Source: Nocardioides sp. zg-1228 (GTDB taxonomy: Bacteria; Actinomycetota; Actinomycetes; Propionibacteriales; Nocardioidaceae). From it: a stretch of DNA of 64,000 nt. Both the position numbers and the translations under genes were made by a program. This document shows, in pieces, positions 27,765 to 36,371 of the stretch; the first letter of the stretch is position 1; each line of letters opens with the position of its first letter. The notes beneath the pieces were generated by a model. It did no database searches, was not told the origin of the DNA, and saw only the letters and a list, made by a program, of their open reading frames with translations. The stretch spans positions 3,348,001-3,412,000 of the forward strand of contig NZ_CP070961.1 of the NCBI RefSeq assembly GCF_017086465.1, given 5' to 3'.

Positions 27765-28085
27765 ATGATCATCTCGGGCCACCTGCACCACCACCACCGT
27801 CCCAAGCCGTCGGCCGACTCCTCGCGCCTGGCCGCCCGCGTCGCCGAGATCGACGCGCGACGACGCGACGCAGAGCTCAGCGTCGACAGGCTCGTCGTGG
27901 CGTGGCAGGGCGGTGCGGCCCTCCACCGGGGCTCGCACTGGGACCGGTGGGACACCGCCGCGCACGACACCATCGACGCCCTGGGGGCCCTCCTCGGCGC
28001 CCTCGACCTCGCTCGCCGAGAGCTCGCCGACATCGACCGTGGGCCTGTGGTGCCGCGCCAGGCCGACCGGCGCGTCGGTCACTGA
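27765..28085 (+). CDS. Small hypothetical helical protein
   Basis: Unrecognised protein of 106 residues from the ATG at 27765. It has a His-rich start (GHLHHHH), then a long amphipathic helical region (SRLAARVAEIDARRRDAELSVDRLV) and a second helix (TIDALGALLGALDLARRELADID). Hydrophilic, without signal or membrane segment. GC-rich third codon positions support coding. No strong ribosome-binding site is visible and no neighbour suggests a role. Confidence 0.5.
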   Translation: MIISGHLHHHHRPKPSADSSRLAARVAEIDARRRDAELSVDRLVVAWQGGAALHRGSHWDRWDTAAHDTIDALGALLGALDLARRELADIDRGPVVPRQADRRVGH

Positions 28086-28137
28086 CGGCTCACTCGAGGG
28101 CGTGCTCGACCCAGCTCGACGCCGCCCCAGCGACAGG

Positions 28138-28893
28138 TCAGCCGGTGACGACCCGGCCCGGGCGCACGCAGCCCGCGTAGACCCCCAGCATCGGCTCGCC
28201 GGCACCGTTGACCGGACGCTCGCGCGCCAGCGCCTTCAGCAGCCGCACGTCCCGCTCCCCTGTCACCGGGTGGTGGTCGACGACGGCACACCGTGGCACC
28301 GGGCCGCCTATCCGCACGGTCGCGCCACCCACGACCAGCTCCCGTCCTGTCCACGAGTCCTCGACGTAGGGCTCCTCGGTCTCGACGACGAGCGTCGACC
28401 GGAAGCGCGCCGCCTCGGCGACGAGCCCGGCGTGCCCGACCCGGCCGGCGAGGTCACGCAACGAGGCGGTGCCGACGACGGTGAGCGGCTCGCCGAACAC
28501 GACTCCCCCGCGCGGCGCGGCCGCGAGGCGCACACGCACGGCGAGCCAGTCGGACAGGAGCTCGGCGTGGGGACCTTCGGTGAGCTCGAGGAGGACCTGC
28601 CGGCCCCAGTAGTCGCACGTGACGCTGCGGCCGCTGGGGACGACGGGAGCGGAGAGCGACTCGCCCGTGGTGAGCGTGAGGTCGAGGAGGTCGTCGGCGA
28701 CGCGCGCGACGACACCGATCAGCGACGGGTGCTGCACCGTCCTGAGGACCCGCGCGCGGTCCACGTCGACGAGACAGAGCGAGCGGTCACCCAGGGCGCC
28801 GTGCGCGTCGAGGTCGATCGCCGGGAGGGACAGGTGGCGCATGCCCTTGACCGGCGCGAACCCGGCCTGGCGTACGACGAGCTCGGCCGGCAT
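28138..28893 (-). CDS. MOSC domain protein
   Basis: Protein of 251 residues with an N-terminal MOSC beta-barrel (FAPVKGMRHLSLPAIDLDAHGALGDRSLCLVD) and a MOSC core ending GEPMLGVYAGCVRPGRV. The Cys in GVYAGCV is the position used for sulphur or molybdenum cofactor binding in MOSC proteins. Relatives act as molybdenum cofactor sulphurtransferases or N-hydroxylated-substrate reductases. The substrate here is unknown and no molybdenum genes are nearby. Confidence 0.85.
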   Translation of the reverse strand: MPAELVVRQAGFAPVKGMRHLSLPAIDLDAHGALGDRSLCLVDVDRARVLRTVQHPSLIGVVARVADDLLDLTLTTGESLSAPVVPSGRSVTCDYWGRQVLLELTEGPHAELLSDWLAVRVRLAAAPRGGVVFGEPLTVVGTASLRDLAGRVGHAGLVAEAARFRSTLVVETEEPYVEDSWTGRELVVGGATVRIGGPVPRCAVVDHHPVTGERDVRLLKALARERPVNGAGEPMLGVYAGCVRPGRVVTG

Positions 28894-28989
28894 GCGGCCA
28901 TGGTGGCACGTCGCTCACGCGCGCCGCGGACAGCGGCGCATCTGACGTGATCCCCTGTCCCCGCGCCACCCACCGGCCACACTGGGCAG

Positions 28990-29721
28990 GTGTCCCGCTC
29001 CTCGACCTGGCTGACGATGCTCCTGACCGCGACCATGCTCGCGGCGGTCGTGGCGTGGCACCCGGCCGAGCAGATGGAGACTCTGCGCCGGGCGATCGGG
29101 ATGGAGGCCCAGCGGCCGCTGTCCGCGCCCCGCGTCGTCGGGCAGGGCGGTGCGTTCACATGGGCGATGACTCAGCGCGGGACCGGCGACCCGGTCGGGT
29201 GGGACCCGTGCGAGGAGATCCGCTACCGGATCAACCCGGCCGGCGAGCCGCCGGGCGGACGGCGACTGGTGGACGGGGCGATCAGGCGGATCAGCGCGGC
29301 GACGGGCCTGGCGTTCGCCGACGAGGGTGAGACCGACGAGCGTCCGTTCCCCGGTGGCGGGAGGCTCTTCGGCCGGCCGGACCCGGTCGTCATCGGCTGG
29401 GGTGACGACACCGAGTACGCCGACCTGGCCGGTCAGGTTGCGGGCGTGGGCGGGGCCGTCGCCGAGCGCGGGTCGGCCGGACACCTGACCTTCGTCAGCG
29501 GCAGCGTCGTGCTGGACCTGGATGCCTTCACGCCCGCGGCGGTGGCCGAGCAGCCGCGCACCATGGAGGCCATCGTGCTCCACGAGCTGGCCCACGTGGT
29601 CGGCCTCGGCCACATCGAGGAGCCGATGGAGCTGATGTACGCCGACAACACCGGGCAGGTGGAGCTCGGTCCCGGCGACCGGGAGGGTCTGGCCCGTCTG
29701 GGCTCGCTGCCCTGCCGCTGA
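28990..29721 (+). CDS. Secreted matrixin-like zinc metalloprotease
   Basis: Exported protein of 243 residues. It has an N-terminal signal or anchor (STWLTMLLTATMLAAVVAW). The metzincin zinc-binding motif HELAHVVGLGH (HExxHxxGxxH) is at about residues 198-208, with a Met-turn soon after (PMELMYADN). The fold fits the short matrixin/M10-like proteases of actinobacteria. Substrate unknown. GTG start at 28990. Confidence 0.85.
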   Translation: MSRSSTWLTMLLTATMLAAVVAWHPAEQMETLRRAIGMEAQRPLSAPRVVGQGGAFTWAMTQRGTGDPVGWDPCEEIRYRINPAGEPPGGRRLVDGAIRRISAATGLAFADEGETDERPFPGGGRLFGRPDPVVIGWGDDTEYADLAGQVAGVGGAVAERGSAGHLTFVSGSVVLDLDAFTPAAVAEQPRTMEAIVLHELAHVVGLGHIEEPMELMYADNTGQVELGPGDREGLARLGSLPCR

Positions 29722-29771
29722 CCGCCGTCACGGCGCGCGGTCGCCGCGTCGCGGCGCCAGCTGGAAGCGCC

Positions 29772-29993
29772 TCAGAGGTGGTGCAGCTTGGGGTAGGGGT
29801 GCGCGATCCGCACCGACTTCGACCCGAAGTCGACGGTCACCGCGTGGCTGTCGAGGTGGGTGACCTGCCCGAGCCCGTAGAGGTCGTGGGTGACGCGGTC
29901 ACCGACCGCGAACACCTCGACCACGGGCTCGACCGCAGGCTTGAAGGGGCTGCTGGGGAGGTGCTTGGGCCGTCGGCCGCTCTGAGAGGTCAT
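29772..29993 (-). CDS. Small Tudor/SH3-like domain protein
   Basis: Protein of 73 residues. The C-terminal half FAVGDRVTHDLYGLGQVTHL and VTVDFGSKSVRIAH resembles the small Tudor-like module at the C-terminus of UvrD/PcrA helicases and in CarD-like proteins, which bind RNA polymerase. A stand-alone module of this kind may be a transcription-coupled accessory factor; this is inference. The ATG at 29993 is preferred over one at 30023. Confidence 0.65.
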   Translation of the reverse strand: MTSQSGRRPKHLPSSPFKPAVEPVVEVFAVGDRVTHDLYGLGQVTHLDSHAVTVDFGSKSVRIAHPYPKLHHL

Positions 29994-30123
29994 CACCCCT
30001 AAGTATGCCTCGCCGACCCGCATCCGGGCCCATCCACGTCCTCAAGATGCCGTCATGATCGCTCACGACACCCGCTCGCTCGGCGCCGCGTCGTCGGCTC
30101 CGGAGCCGACGGTGGAGGGGACG

Positions 30124-30939
30124 TCAGCCGCGCACCGAGCCGGCGGTCAGCCCGGCGACGAAGTAGCGCTGGAGGAAGACGTAGGCCACCACCAGGGGCG
30201 CCGAGGCGACCAGCACGCCGGTGAAGAGCAGCGGGTAGTTGGTGAGGAACTCGCCCTGGAAGTCGAGCAGGGCGAGCGGCAGGGTGCGCTTCTCCGGCGT
30301 CTGGATGAACAGCAGCGGGTAGAGCAGGTCGTTCCACTGGATCACGACCAGGAAGATCGCGGTCGCCGCGATCGACGGCAGCGACAGCGGCAGCACGATG
30401 GACCACAGGGTGCGCCAGGGCCCCGCTCCGTCGAGGGCCGAGGCCTCGTAGAGCTCCGGCGGCAGCGTGCGCATGAAGCCGGCGAGGATGAAGACCGCCA
30501 CGGGCAGGCACACGACCGTCTCGATCAGCACCAGTCCGAGGAGGCTGTTGAGCAGGCCGAGCTGGTCGAAGAGGACGTACTGCGGGATCATGTTGGCCTG
30601 CGCCGGCACGGCCATCCCCAGCACCAGGAAGCCGTGGATCGCCCACCCGCGCCAGCCGGGGATGCGCGCGACGCCGTACGCCGCGAGGATCGCGAGCAGC
30701 AGCGTGAGGGCGACGCCGCCCGCGGTGACGAGGGCACTGTTGCGCAGCGCGGTGGACATCGCCTGGTCGCCCAGCACCGTGCGGTAGTTGTCGAGGCTCA
30801 CCGAGCCCGGCAGGCCGAACGGCGAGTCGAAGAGCTCGGGGGTGGTCTTGAAGCTGCCGGTGAGGACCAGCGAGAGCGGCAGGAGGATGAGCAGGGCGTA
30901 GAGGCCGAGCAGCGCCCGGCGGCCCAGGGTGGCGGTCAC
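30124..30939 (-). CDS. Sugar ABC transporter permease (MalG-like)
   Basis: Inner-membrane permease of 271 residues with about six spans and the EAA loop EASALDGAGPWRTLWSIVLPLSLPSI, which contacts the ATPase. GTG start at 30939, shortly after the stop of the partner permease. Last gene of a three-gene operon with a binding protein and a second permease. No ATPase is encoded, so a shared MsiK-type ATPase is presumed. Confidence 0.93.
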   Translation of the reverse strand: MTATLGRRALLGLYALLILLPLSLVLTGSFKTTPELFDSPFGLPGSVSLDNYRTVLGDQAMSTALRNSALVTAGGVALTLLLAILAAYGVARIPGWRGWAIHGFLVLGMAVPAQANMIPQYVLFDQLGLLNSLLGLVLIETVVCLPVAVFILAGFMRTLPPELYEASALDGAGPWRTLWSIVLPLSLPSIAATAIFLVVIQWNDLLYPLLFIQTPEKRTLPLALLDFQGEFLTNYPLLFTGVLVASAPLVVAYVFLQRYFVAGLTAGSVRG

Positions 30940-30946
30940 CGGGTCC

Positions 30947-31843
30947 TCACGCTCCCCTCTGGGTGAGCTTGAGCGCACGGCGCTGCAGGAACGTCACGGC
31001 GAGGATGATGGCCATGAAGATCAGCGACTCGGCCGCGGCGTAGCCGAACTCGGCGTTGGTGAACGTCGTGTAGATGCGCGTCGACAAGATGTCGAGGGAG
31101 CGGCGCGGCGGGTTGCCGCCGAGGCCGAGGATCAGGTCGAAGGCCTTGAACGACTGGATCGTGGTGTAGGCGACGACGATCGTCGTGGTCGGCGCCACGA
31201 GCGGCCAGGTGACGTGCCGGAACTGGTGCCAGCGACCGGCTCCGTCGAGGCGGGCGGCCTCGTAGAGGTCCTCGGGGATCTGCTGCAGCCCGGCGATGAA
31301 GATGACCATCAGCTGGCCCGCGTGGGCCCACACCTGGGTCATCGCCACCCAGTAGATCGCCTGGTCGGGGTTGCCCAGGAAGCCCGACTGCAGCTGGTCG
31401 AGCCCCACGGCACCGAGGGCCTGGTTGACCGGTCCGACGTTGGGGTCGTAGACGAAGCGCCAGATGAAGGCGACCGACACCGAGGACAAGATGGTGGGCA
31501 GGAAGTAGACCGAGCGCAGGAACACCGACGCCTTGGTGGTGCGCAGCAGCATCAGCGCCAGACCGAGCGAGAGCAGCGTCTGGAGCACGACCACGACCAG
31601 CAGGAACTTGAGGTTGTTGGTCAGCGCGGTGGTGAAGAGCGAGTCGCCGCCCGTCGCCAGCTTGACCAGGTTGTCGGCGCCGACGCGCTCGAAGTCGGGG
31701 CTGAAGCCGTCCCAGTCGGTGGTGGCGTACTGCACCGCCTGCACCGTCGGGATGACGAAGAAGACGACGTAGAGGGCGACGGCGGGCAGGGGGAAGAGGT
31801 AGAGCGCCGGGTGTGGTCGCCCGGGCCCGTCGGGCTTCCTCAT
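30947..31843 (-). CDS. Sugar ABC transporter permease (MalF-like)
   Basis: Inner-membrane permease of 298 residues with about six spans and the EAA loop EAARLDGAGRWHQFRHVTWPL. Its start overlaps the stop of the binding-protein gene by 4 bases. Forms the translocation pore with the MalG-like partner. Confidence 0.93.
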   Translation of the reverse strand: MRKPDGPGRPHPALYLFPLPAVALYVVFFVIPTVQAVQYATTDWDGFSPDFERVGADNLVKLATGGDSLFTTALTNNLKFLLVVVVLQTLLSLGLALMLLRTTKASVFLRSVYFLPTILSSVSVAFIWRFVYDPNVGPVNQALGAVGLDQLQSGFLGNPDQAIYWVAMTQVWAHAGQLMVIFIAGLQQIPEDLYEAARLDGAGRWHQFRHVTWPLVAPTTTIVVAYTTIQSFKAFDLILGLGGNPPRRSLDILSTRIYTTFTNAEFGYAAAESLIFMAIILAVTFLQRRALKLTQRGA

Positions 31844-33138
31844 CCGATCTGCTCGTCGACGATCTTCTGTGCCTCCTCGGCCGCCTGCTCCGGCGACTGG
31901 CCGCCCACGACGGCGACGCACGCCGCCTCGACCGCGGCCTCCACGTCGAGGTCGAGGAACTGGTAGCGCGGGGCGAGGGCGGTGTTCCTCGACAGCCAGG
32001 GCTCGATCCGCTTGAGGTCGGGGTTGGTGTAGTCGACCCCCTCGACCGTCACGTGCTGGGCGGTGCCGTTGGCGTACTCGCCGGCCACCTCGGGGTCGGA
32101 GAGGTGCTCGAGCCACGCGACGGCGGTCTCCTGCTTGTCGGAGCTGCCGTTGACGCCGAGGATGAACGTGGCGTTGTGCACCCCCTCGTAGCGCGCCTCG
32201 CCGGCCGACGTGGTGATCGGGGCGATGAGGTCCATCGCGAACTCCGCGCCCAGCGCCCGGGTGGCGGCGATGTGGTAGCTCCCGGTGGCCAGCATGGCGG
32301 CCTTCTGCTCGGTGAAGAGCTGCTGCAGCGGCTCGGGTGCGCTCCCCGTGGCGTTCTTCTGCATGTAGGGCGCCAGCTCGGCGTACTGACCGAGCGTCTT
32401 GAGGAACCAGTCGTCGGTGCACTTGTAGTCGCCGGACTCGATCTTCGTGCCGAAGTCGTCCGACGGCGCGTTGTTCATGGTCATCGCGTTGAACAGCTGC
32501 GCGGCGTTGCCGGCGTCGCCGCCGGGCCAGGCGATCGGGGTGACGTCGGCCGAGCGCAGCTGCTCGCAGAGTGCCAGGAAGCCGTCCCAGTCCTGCGGCA
32601 GCTCGGAGACTCCGGCCTTCTCGAAGAGGTCGACGTTGTAGATCGGCATCAGGAACACGACCTGGTAGGGCAGGCCGTACTGGGTGCCGTCCTTCTGGCC
32701 CACGGGGGTGAAGCGGTCGCTGTAGCGGGAGACGAAGTCCTGGTCGCCGAGCTCGGCGAAGAGACCGGCGGAGACCATGTCCTCGAACTGCGCGCCCCGG
32801 AAGGCGGTGAACGCGTCGCCGACCTCGCCGCCGCGCAACCGCTGGATCGCGCTGGACTGGTAGTCCTGCGACGGCGAGATGTCCTGCTTGACCCCGGCGT
32901 CGGCGTTGGCATCGGCGAAGCCGGTGATGATCGAGTCGAAGACCTGCTGGTCCTCGGCGCGCCAGTGGGCGAACGAGATGGTGTCGGTGGCCGATCCACC
33001 AGAGGGAGCCGTGCCACCACCACCGGACGTCGAGCCGGGCCCGGCGCAGGAGCTGGCGGCGTACGCGATGCCGGCGGCGCCCACCAACCCCATGAAGCTC
33101 CGGCGGTCGATGCTGATCGGTCGGTGGGAGGAGGGCAT
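31840..33138 (-). CDS. Extracellular sugar-binding protein, family 1
   Basis: Solute-binding protein of 432 residues with a twin-arginine-like start (DRRSFMGLVG) and a lipobox-like AASSCAG. The mature part has the family 1 pattern: ISFAHWRAEDQQVFDSIITGF, then YGLPYQVVFLMPIYNVDLFEKAG and GDYHIAATRALG-like segments. Sugar specificity cannot be read from the sequence. First gene of the operon; the leader carries a direct repeat that may be an operator. Confidence 0.92.
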   Translation of the reverse strand: MPSSHRPISIDRRSFMGLVGAAGIAYAASSCAGPGSTSGGGGTAPSGGSATDTISFAHWRAEDQQVFDSIITGFADANADAGVKQDISPSQDYQSSAIQRLRGGEVGDAFTAFRGAQFEDMVSAGLFAELGDQDFVSRYSDRFTPVGQKDGTQYGLPYQVVFLMPIYNVDLFEKAGVSELPQDWDGFLALCEQLRSADVTPIAWPGGDAGNAAQLFNAMTMNNAPSDDFGTKIESGDYKCTDDWFLKTLGQYAELAPYMQKNATGSAPEPLQQLFTEQKAAMLATGSYHIAATRALGAEFAMDLIAPITTSAGEARYEGVHNATFILGVNGSSDKQETAVAWLEHLSDPEVAGEYANGTAQHVTVEGVDYTNPDLKRIEPWLSRNTALAPRYQFLDLDVEAAVEAACVAVVGGQSPEQAAEEAQKIVDEQIG

Positions 33139-33160
33139 GGCGATGTCCTTTCGGATTTGG

Positions 33161-33178
33161 CGACTAACTCGACTACCT
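33161..33178. promoter_or_regulatory. Direct repeat upstream of the sugar ABC operon
   Basis: CGACTAACT is followed immediately by CGACTACCT (8 of 9 identical), 23 bases upstream of the binding-protein start codon, in a local AT-rich patch. It may be a regulator site. No regulator gene is adjacent. Confidence 0.35.
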
Positions 33179-33216
33179 TAATCAGGTTAGGGGTTGGCCC
33201 CGACCTCCCCCCTGTG

Positions 33217-33726
33217 TCAGGAGGAGCGCGACCCGAGAAGTCCCTTCACGTAGGCCGCCTGCCCCAGGTGCTGGAGGCAGTCGGCCTCGATGCTGATCAG
33301 GCGTACGCCCGCGGTGACCGGCGGGTCCCACCGCTGGTCGACCTCCCGCTCGAGCTCGGCCTCGTCGACGGTCTGCAGGTAGCGCGCGGTCGCGAGCGTC
33401 ACCTCGTGGTGGTAGTCCACGAGCAGGGCCGGGTCCTCGATGCGCAGGGCGTCGACCTGCTCGCTGGTGTGGCCGTAGCCCACGTCGTCGGTGCCGTTGG
33501 GCAGGCCGAAGCGGTCCTGGAACCGCTCCCAGACCTGCCGCTCCCCGGCGAGGTCGGCGATGTGGTCGTCCTGCACCCGGGCCAGGTGCCACAGCAGCCA
33601 GCCGATGGGGTTGCCGACCCCGTCGGGGCGGTGGTGCAGCGTCTCGTCGTCGAGGCCGTCGGCGATCCCGTCGTAGATCTCGGTGATCCGGCCGAAGCCC
33701 TCGGTGAGCACTCCTCGCACGTCCAT
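33217..33726 (-). CDS. DinB-superfamily (DUF664-like) protein
   Basis: Four-helix DinB-like protein of 169 residues. HHRPDGVGNPIGWLLWHLARVQDDHIADL near the start and DCLQHLGQAAYVKGLLG at the end supply the three His positions that bind a metal in this superfamily. Actinobacterial members are often thiol (mycothiol)-dependent enzymes; the reaction here is unknown. The next gene upstream is only a few bases away, suggesting co-transcription. Confidence 0.85.
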   Translation of the reverse strand: MDVRGVLTEGFGRITEIYDGIADGLDDETLHHRPDGVGNPIGWLLWHLARVQDDHIADLAGERQVWERFQDRFGLPNGTDDVGYGHTSEQVDALRIEDPALLVDYHHEVTLATARYLQTVDEAELEREVDQRWDPPVTAGVRLISIEADCLQHLGQAAYVKGLLGSRSS

Positions 33727-33730
33727 GACG

Positions 33731-33970
33731 TCACTCCACCGGGGTCGCGGACCGGACCTGGGGGGCCGAGGACTGCTCGTCCTTCATGGCGTCGATCTCG
33801 GTGAGGATGCGCGTGCGCTCGTCTGCGCTGAGCGAGACCTGCGCCTTGGCGAGCCCCTCGTCGAGCTGCTCGGCGATGGTGCTGTCCTCGGCGCTGTACT
33901 GCCAGGAGGAGACCTCGTCGACCACTCGCTGCGCGGCCTCGGTGGCTGCCTGCTTCACCTCGTCAGTCAT
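33731..33970 (-). CDS. Small conserved-looking helical protein
   Basis: Acidic, all-helical protein of 79 residues from the ATG at 33970 (MTDEVKQAATEAAQRVVDEVSS). No motif, signal or membrane segment. It precedes the DinB-like gene by 4 bases in the same direction and is likely in one transcript with it. Function unknown. Confidence 0.6.
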   Translation of the reverse strand: MTDEVKQAATEAAQRVVDEVSSWQYSAEDSTIAEQLDEGLAKAQVSLSADERTRILTEIDAMKDEQSSAPQVRSATPVE

Positions 33971-34030
33971 GCGGACCACGGTAGTGAGGCGGTCAACCGT
34001 CCGTCGGGGTGTGCCGGCGGGCCGAGCCCG

Positions 34031-35197
34031 TCACATCGCGCGGGCCAGGCTGCGCCGCAGCGACCAGGCACCGAGGGCGCCCAGCAGGACCCCCATCCCC
34101 GCCAGCACGGCGAGCTCCGGCAGCACGTCGACCAGGCCGGCGCCGCGGCGCTGGACGTCGGCGAGCGCCTCGTAGGCCCACGCGTGCGGGGTGAAGCGCG
34201 AGATGGTGCGCATCGTGTCGGGGAAGAGCTCGAGCGGGAACATCGACCCGCCCAGTGCCGCGAGGACCAGCCCGATCCCGATGCCGGCGCCGTTGGCCGC
34301 CCCCTCGTTCTCCAGCAGGGTGCCCAGCAGGATCGCGGCCCCCGCCGCGACGAGGCTGAAGAGCACCAGCACGAGCAGGGCGACCGGCAGGCTGCCCCAG
34401 GCCACGCCGAAGATGAGGCTGGTCGCGAGCATCAGGTAGCCGCCCTGGAACAGGCCGATCGCCCACCGGCCGAGCACCTGGCCGGCGATGAGCTCACCGG
34501 GCGTCACGGGCCCGGCCAGCATCCGCGACACGACACCGAGCCGACGGGCCTGGATGAGGGTGGCCGACCCGCCGAGGCAGGCCAGGAAGACGAAGAGCAG
34601 CAGCTGCCCCGCGGCACCGAACTCGAACTGGCCCATCGCGTCGAACTCCTCGCTGACCCGGTCGACGCTCGTCACCTCGAGGCGCGGGGCGCCGACCTCG
34701 CGCTCGGCGGCTGCGAGCGCTGCGGCGACCCGATCGGCCGGCACCCCGGCGGCCTCCAGGGCGAGCTGCTGCCCGCGTCTCGATCGCAGCGCCTCGACGG
34801 CGGTCCGCACGTCCTGCTCGACGACCTGGGCGGTGCCCGAGGAGCCGCGCACGACCTCCAGCGTCACGGGCCCGCCGGCGTCGTACGCCGTCCCCGCGTC
34901 ACCGTCGACGCGCACGGCGGCGTCGAGCCGGCCGCGGGCGAGCAGCGCCAGCGCCTCGTCCCACGCGGCGTCGTCGCTGACCACGACGTCCTGGGTCTCG
35001 AGCTGCTCGACCAGCGCGGAGCGCAGCGACGAGTCCGGGCCGCTGACCGCCACACGGCCCGCGGTCGCGTCCTCGCCGAACTGCAGGCCGATCATCAGCA
35101 CCAGCAGCAGGGGGAACACGAAGACGAAGAAGAGGTTGGAGCGGTCGCGCAGGAAGAGCCGGAGCTCGGCGCCGGCCACGGTGAGGGCGTTCCTCAT
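34031..35197 (-). CDS. ABC-2 type transporter permease
   Basis: Membrane protein of 388 residues. One N-terminal span (LFFVFVFPLLLVLMIGLQF) is followed by a large extracytoplasmic domain of about 150 residues and then five to six spans containing the ABC-2 segment SATLIQARRLGVVSRMLAGPVTPGELIAGQ. The start overlaps the stop of the upstream permease gene (ATGA). Two different permease subunits with one ATPase suggest a heterodimeric exporter. Cargo unknown. Confidence 0.92.
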   Translation of the reverse strand: MRNALTVAGAELRLFLRDRSNLFFVFVFPLLLVLMIGLQFGEDATAGRVAVSGPDSSLRSALVEQLETQDVVVSDDAAWDEALALLARGRLDAAVRVDGDAGTAYDAGGPVTLEVVRGSSGTAQVVEQDVRTAVEALRSRRGQQLALEAAGVPADRVAAALAAAEREVGAPRLEVTSVDRVSEEFDAMGQFEFGAAGQLLLFVFLACLGGSATLIQARRLGVVSRMLAGPVTPGELIAGQVLGRWAIGLFQGGYLMLATSLIFGVAWGSLPVALLVLVLFSLVAAGAAILLGTLLENEGAANGAGIGIGLVLAALGGSMFPLELFPDTMRTISRFTPHAWAYEALADVQRRGAGLVDVLPELAVLAGMGVLLGALGAWSLRRSLARAM

Positions 35198-36369
35198 GAC
35201 AGCGCTCCCCGGTCGGGGACGAGCCGCGAGACGACGAGCATCGCGACGGTGAAGCCCAGCATGACGGCCACCGGCGCGCCGAGGTCGCCGATGCCTCCGC
35301 CGGCGGAGGTGGTGCCGAGCCCGCGCAGCAGCGCCGACACCGGGTTGAGGTCGAGCACCCGCGAGAGGGCGCCGCTCGCGCCGACCGGGAAGAAGGCGCC
35401 GCCCCCGATGCCCAGCACCAGCGCGACGATCGAGGTCGCGATGCCCGCCTGCTCGGTGGTGCGGGCGACCCGGACGACCAGGAACATCACGGACGTCCCG
35501 GCCGCGGCCGCGCAGAGCACGAGCAGGGCGACGGCCGGGACCGAGCCGAAGTGGGCGTCGAAGAGGTAGCCGCCCAGCGCCAGCAGGATGCTCGTCGACA
35601 CGACGCCGAGCACGAAGCTGACCAGCGCCTTGGACGCGATCACCACCCACCGCGGGATCGGCATCGAGCGCAGCCGGGCCAGCGTGCCCGCCTCGCGGTC
35701 GACCAGCAGCCCGCTGACACCGAAGCTCACGGTGAAGAGCAGGAAGAGCCCGGCCTGCCCCGCGACCAGCGCCGCACCCGCGCCGAGCTGCTCGTCGGAC
35801 GCCTCGCCGCGCACGAGGTCGTACGCCGGCGCGTCGGCCGTGGCCTCCTCCACCAGCGCGGCGACCTGGTCCCGCGGCACGCCCTCGGCCAGGGCCGCGC
35901 GGGTGGTGGCCGCGCCGCCGGCCAGCTGCTGCAGCGCCCCGTCGACCACCGACAGCACGATGTCGGTCTCGACCCCGGCCTCGTCGCCGCGCACGGCGAC
36001 GACGGTGACGGGCGTCCCGTCCCCGGCCGCCTGCCCGAAGCCCTCGGGGACGAGCAGTGCCAGCCCGGCGTCCCCGTCCTCGACCTGCCGCCGGGCCGTC
36101 TCGTCGTCGGTCTCGACGACGGTGACGTCGAGCTCGTCGGCGTCGTCGAGCGAGCGGACCACGCCGACCAGCACCTGAGCGACGTCGTCGGCCGCGGGAG
36201 CGCTGACCGCGACGGTGACCGGGGCGAGGTCGACGTCCTCGGCGGCGCCGAAGACCAGGTTGAAGACCGTCATCAACGCCAGCGGCACGACCAGCGCGAA
36301 GATCAGGACCGACCGGTCGCGCAGCCGCTGGAGCAGGTCGGCACCGGTGAGGACGAGGAGCTGGCGCAT
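35194..36369 (-). CDS. ABC-2 type transporter permease
   Basis: Membrane protein of 391 residues with the same layout as its partner: first span LIFALVVPLALMTVFNLVFG, an extracytoplasmic domain of about 160 residues, then five or six spans beginning near LFLLFTVSFGVSGLLVDREAGTLARLRSMPIP. It follows the ATPase gene by two bases. Paralogous to the downstream permease, probably by old duplication. Confidence 0.92.
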   Translation of the reverse strand: MRQLLVLTGADLLQRLRDRSVLIFALVVPLALMTVFNLVFGAAEDVDLAPVTVAVSAPAADDVAQVLVGVVRSLDDADELDVTVVETDDETARRQVEDGDAGLALLVPEGFGQAAGDGTPVTVVAVRGDEAGVETDIVLSVVDGALQQLAGGAATTRAALAEGVPRDQVAALVEEATADAPAYDLVRGEASDEQLGAGAALVAGQAGLFLLFTVSFGVSGLLVDREAGTLARLRSMPIPRWVVIASKALVSFVLGVVSTSILLALGGYLFDAHFGSVPAVALLVLCAAAAGTSVMFLVVRVARTTEQAGIATSIVALVLGIGGGAFFPVGASGALSRVLDLNPVSALLRGLGTTSAGGGIGDLGAPVAVMLGFTVAMLVVSRLVPDRGALS

Positions 36370-36371
36370 CG

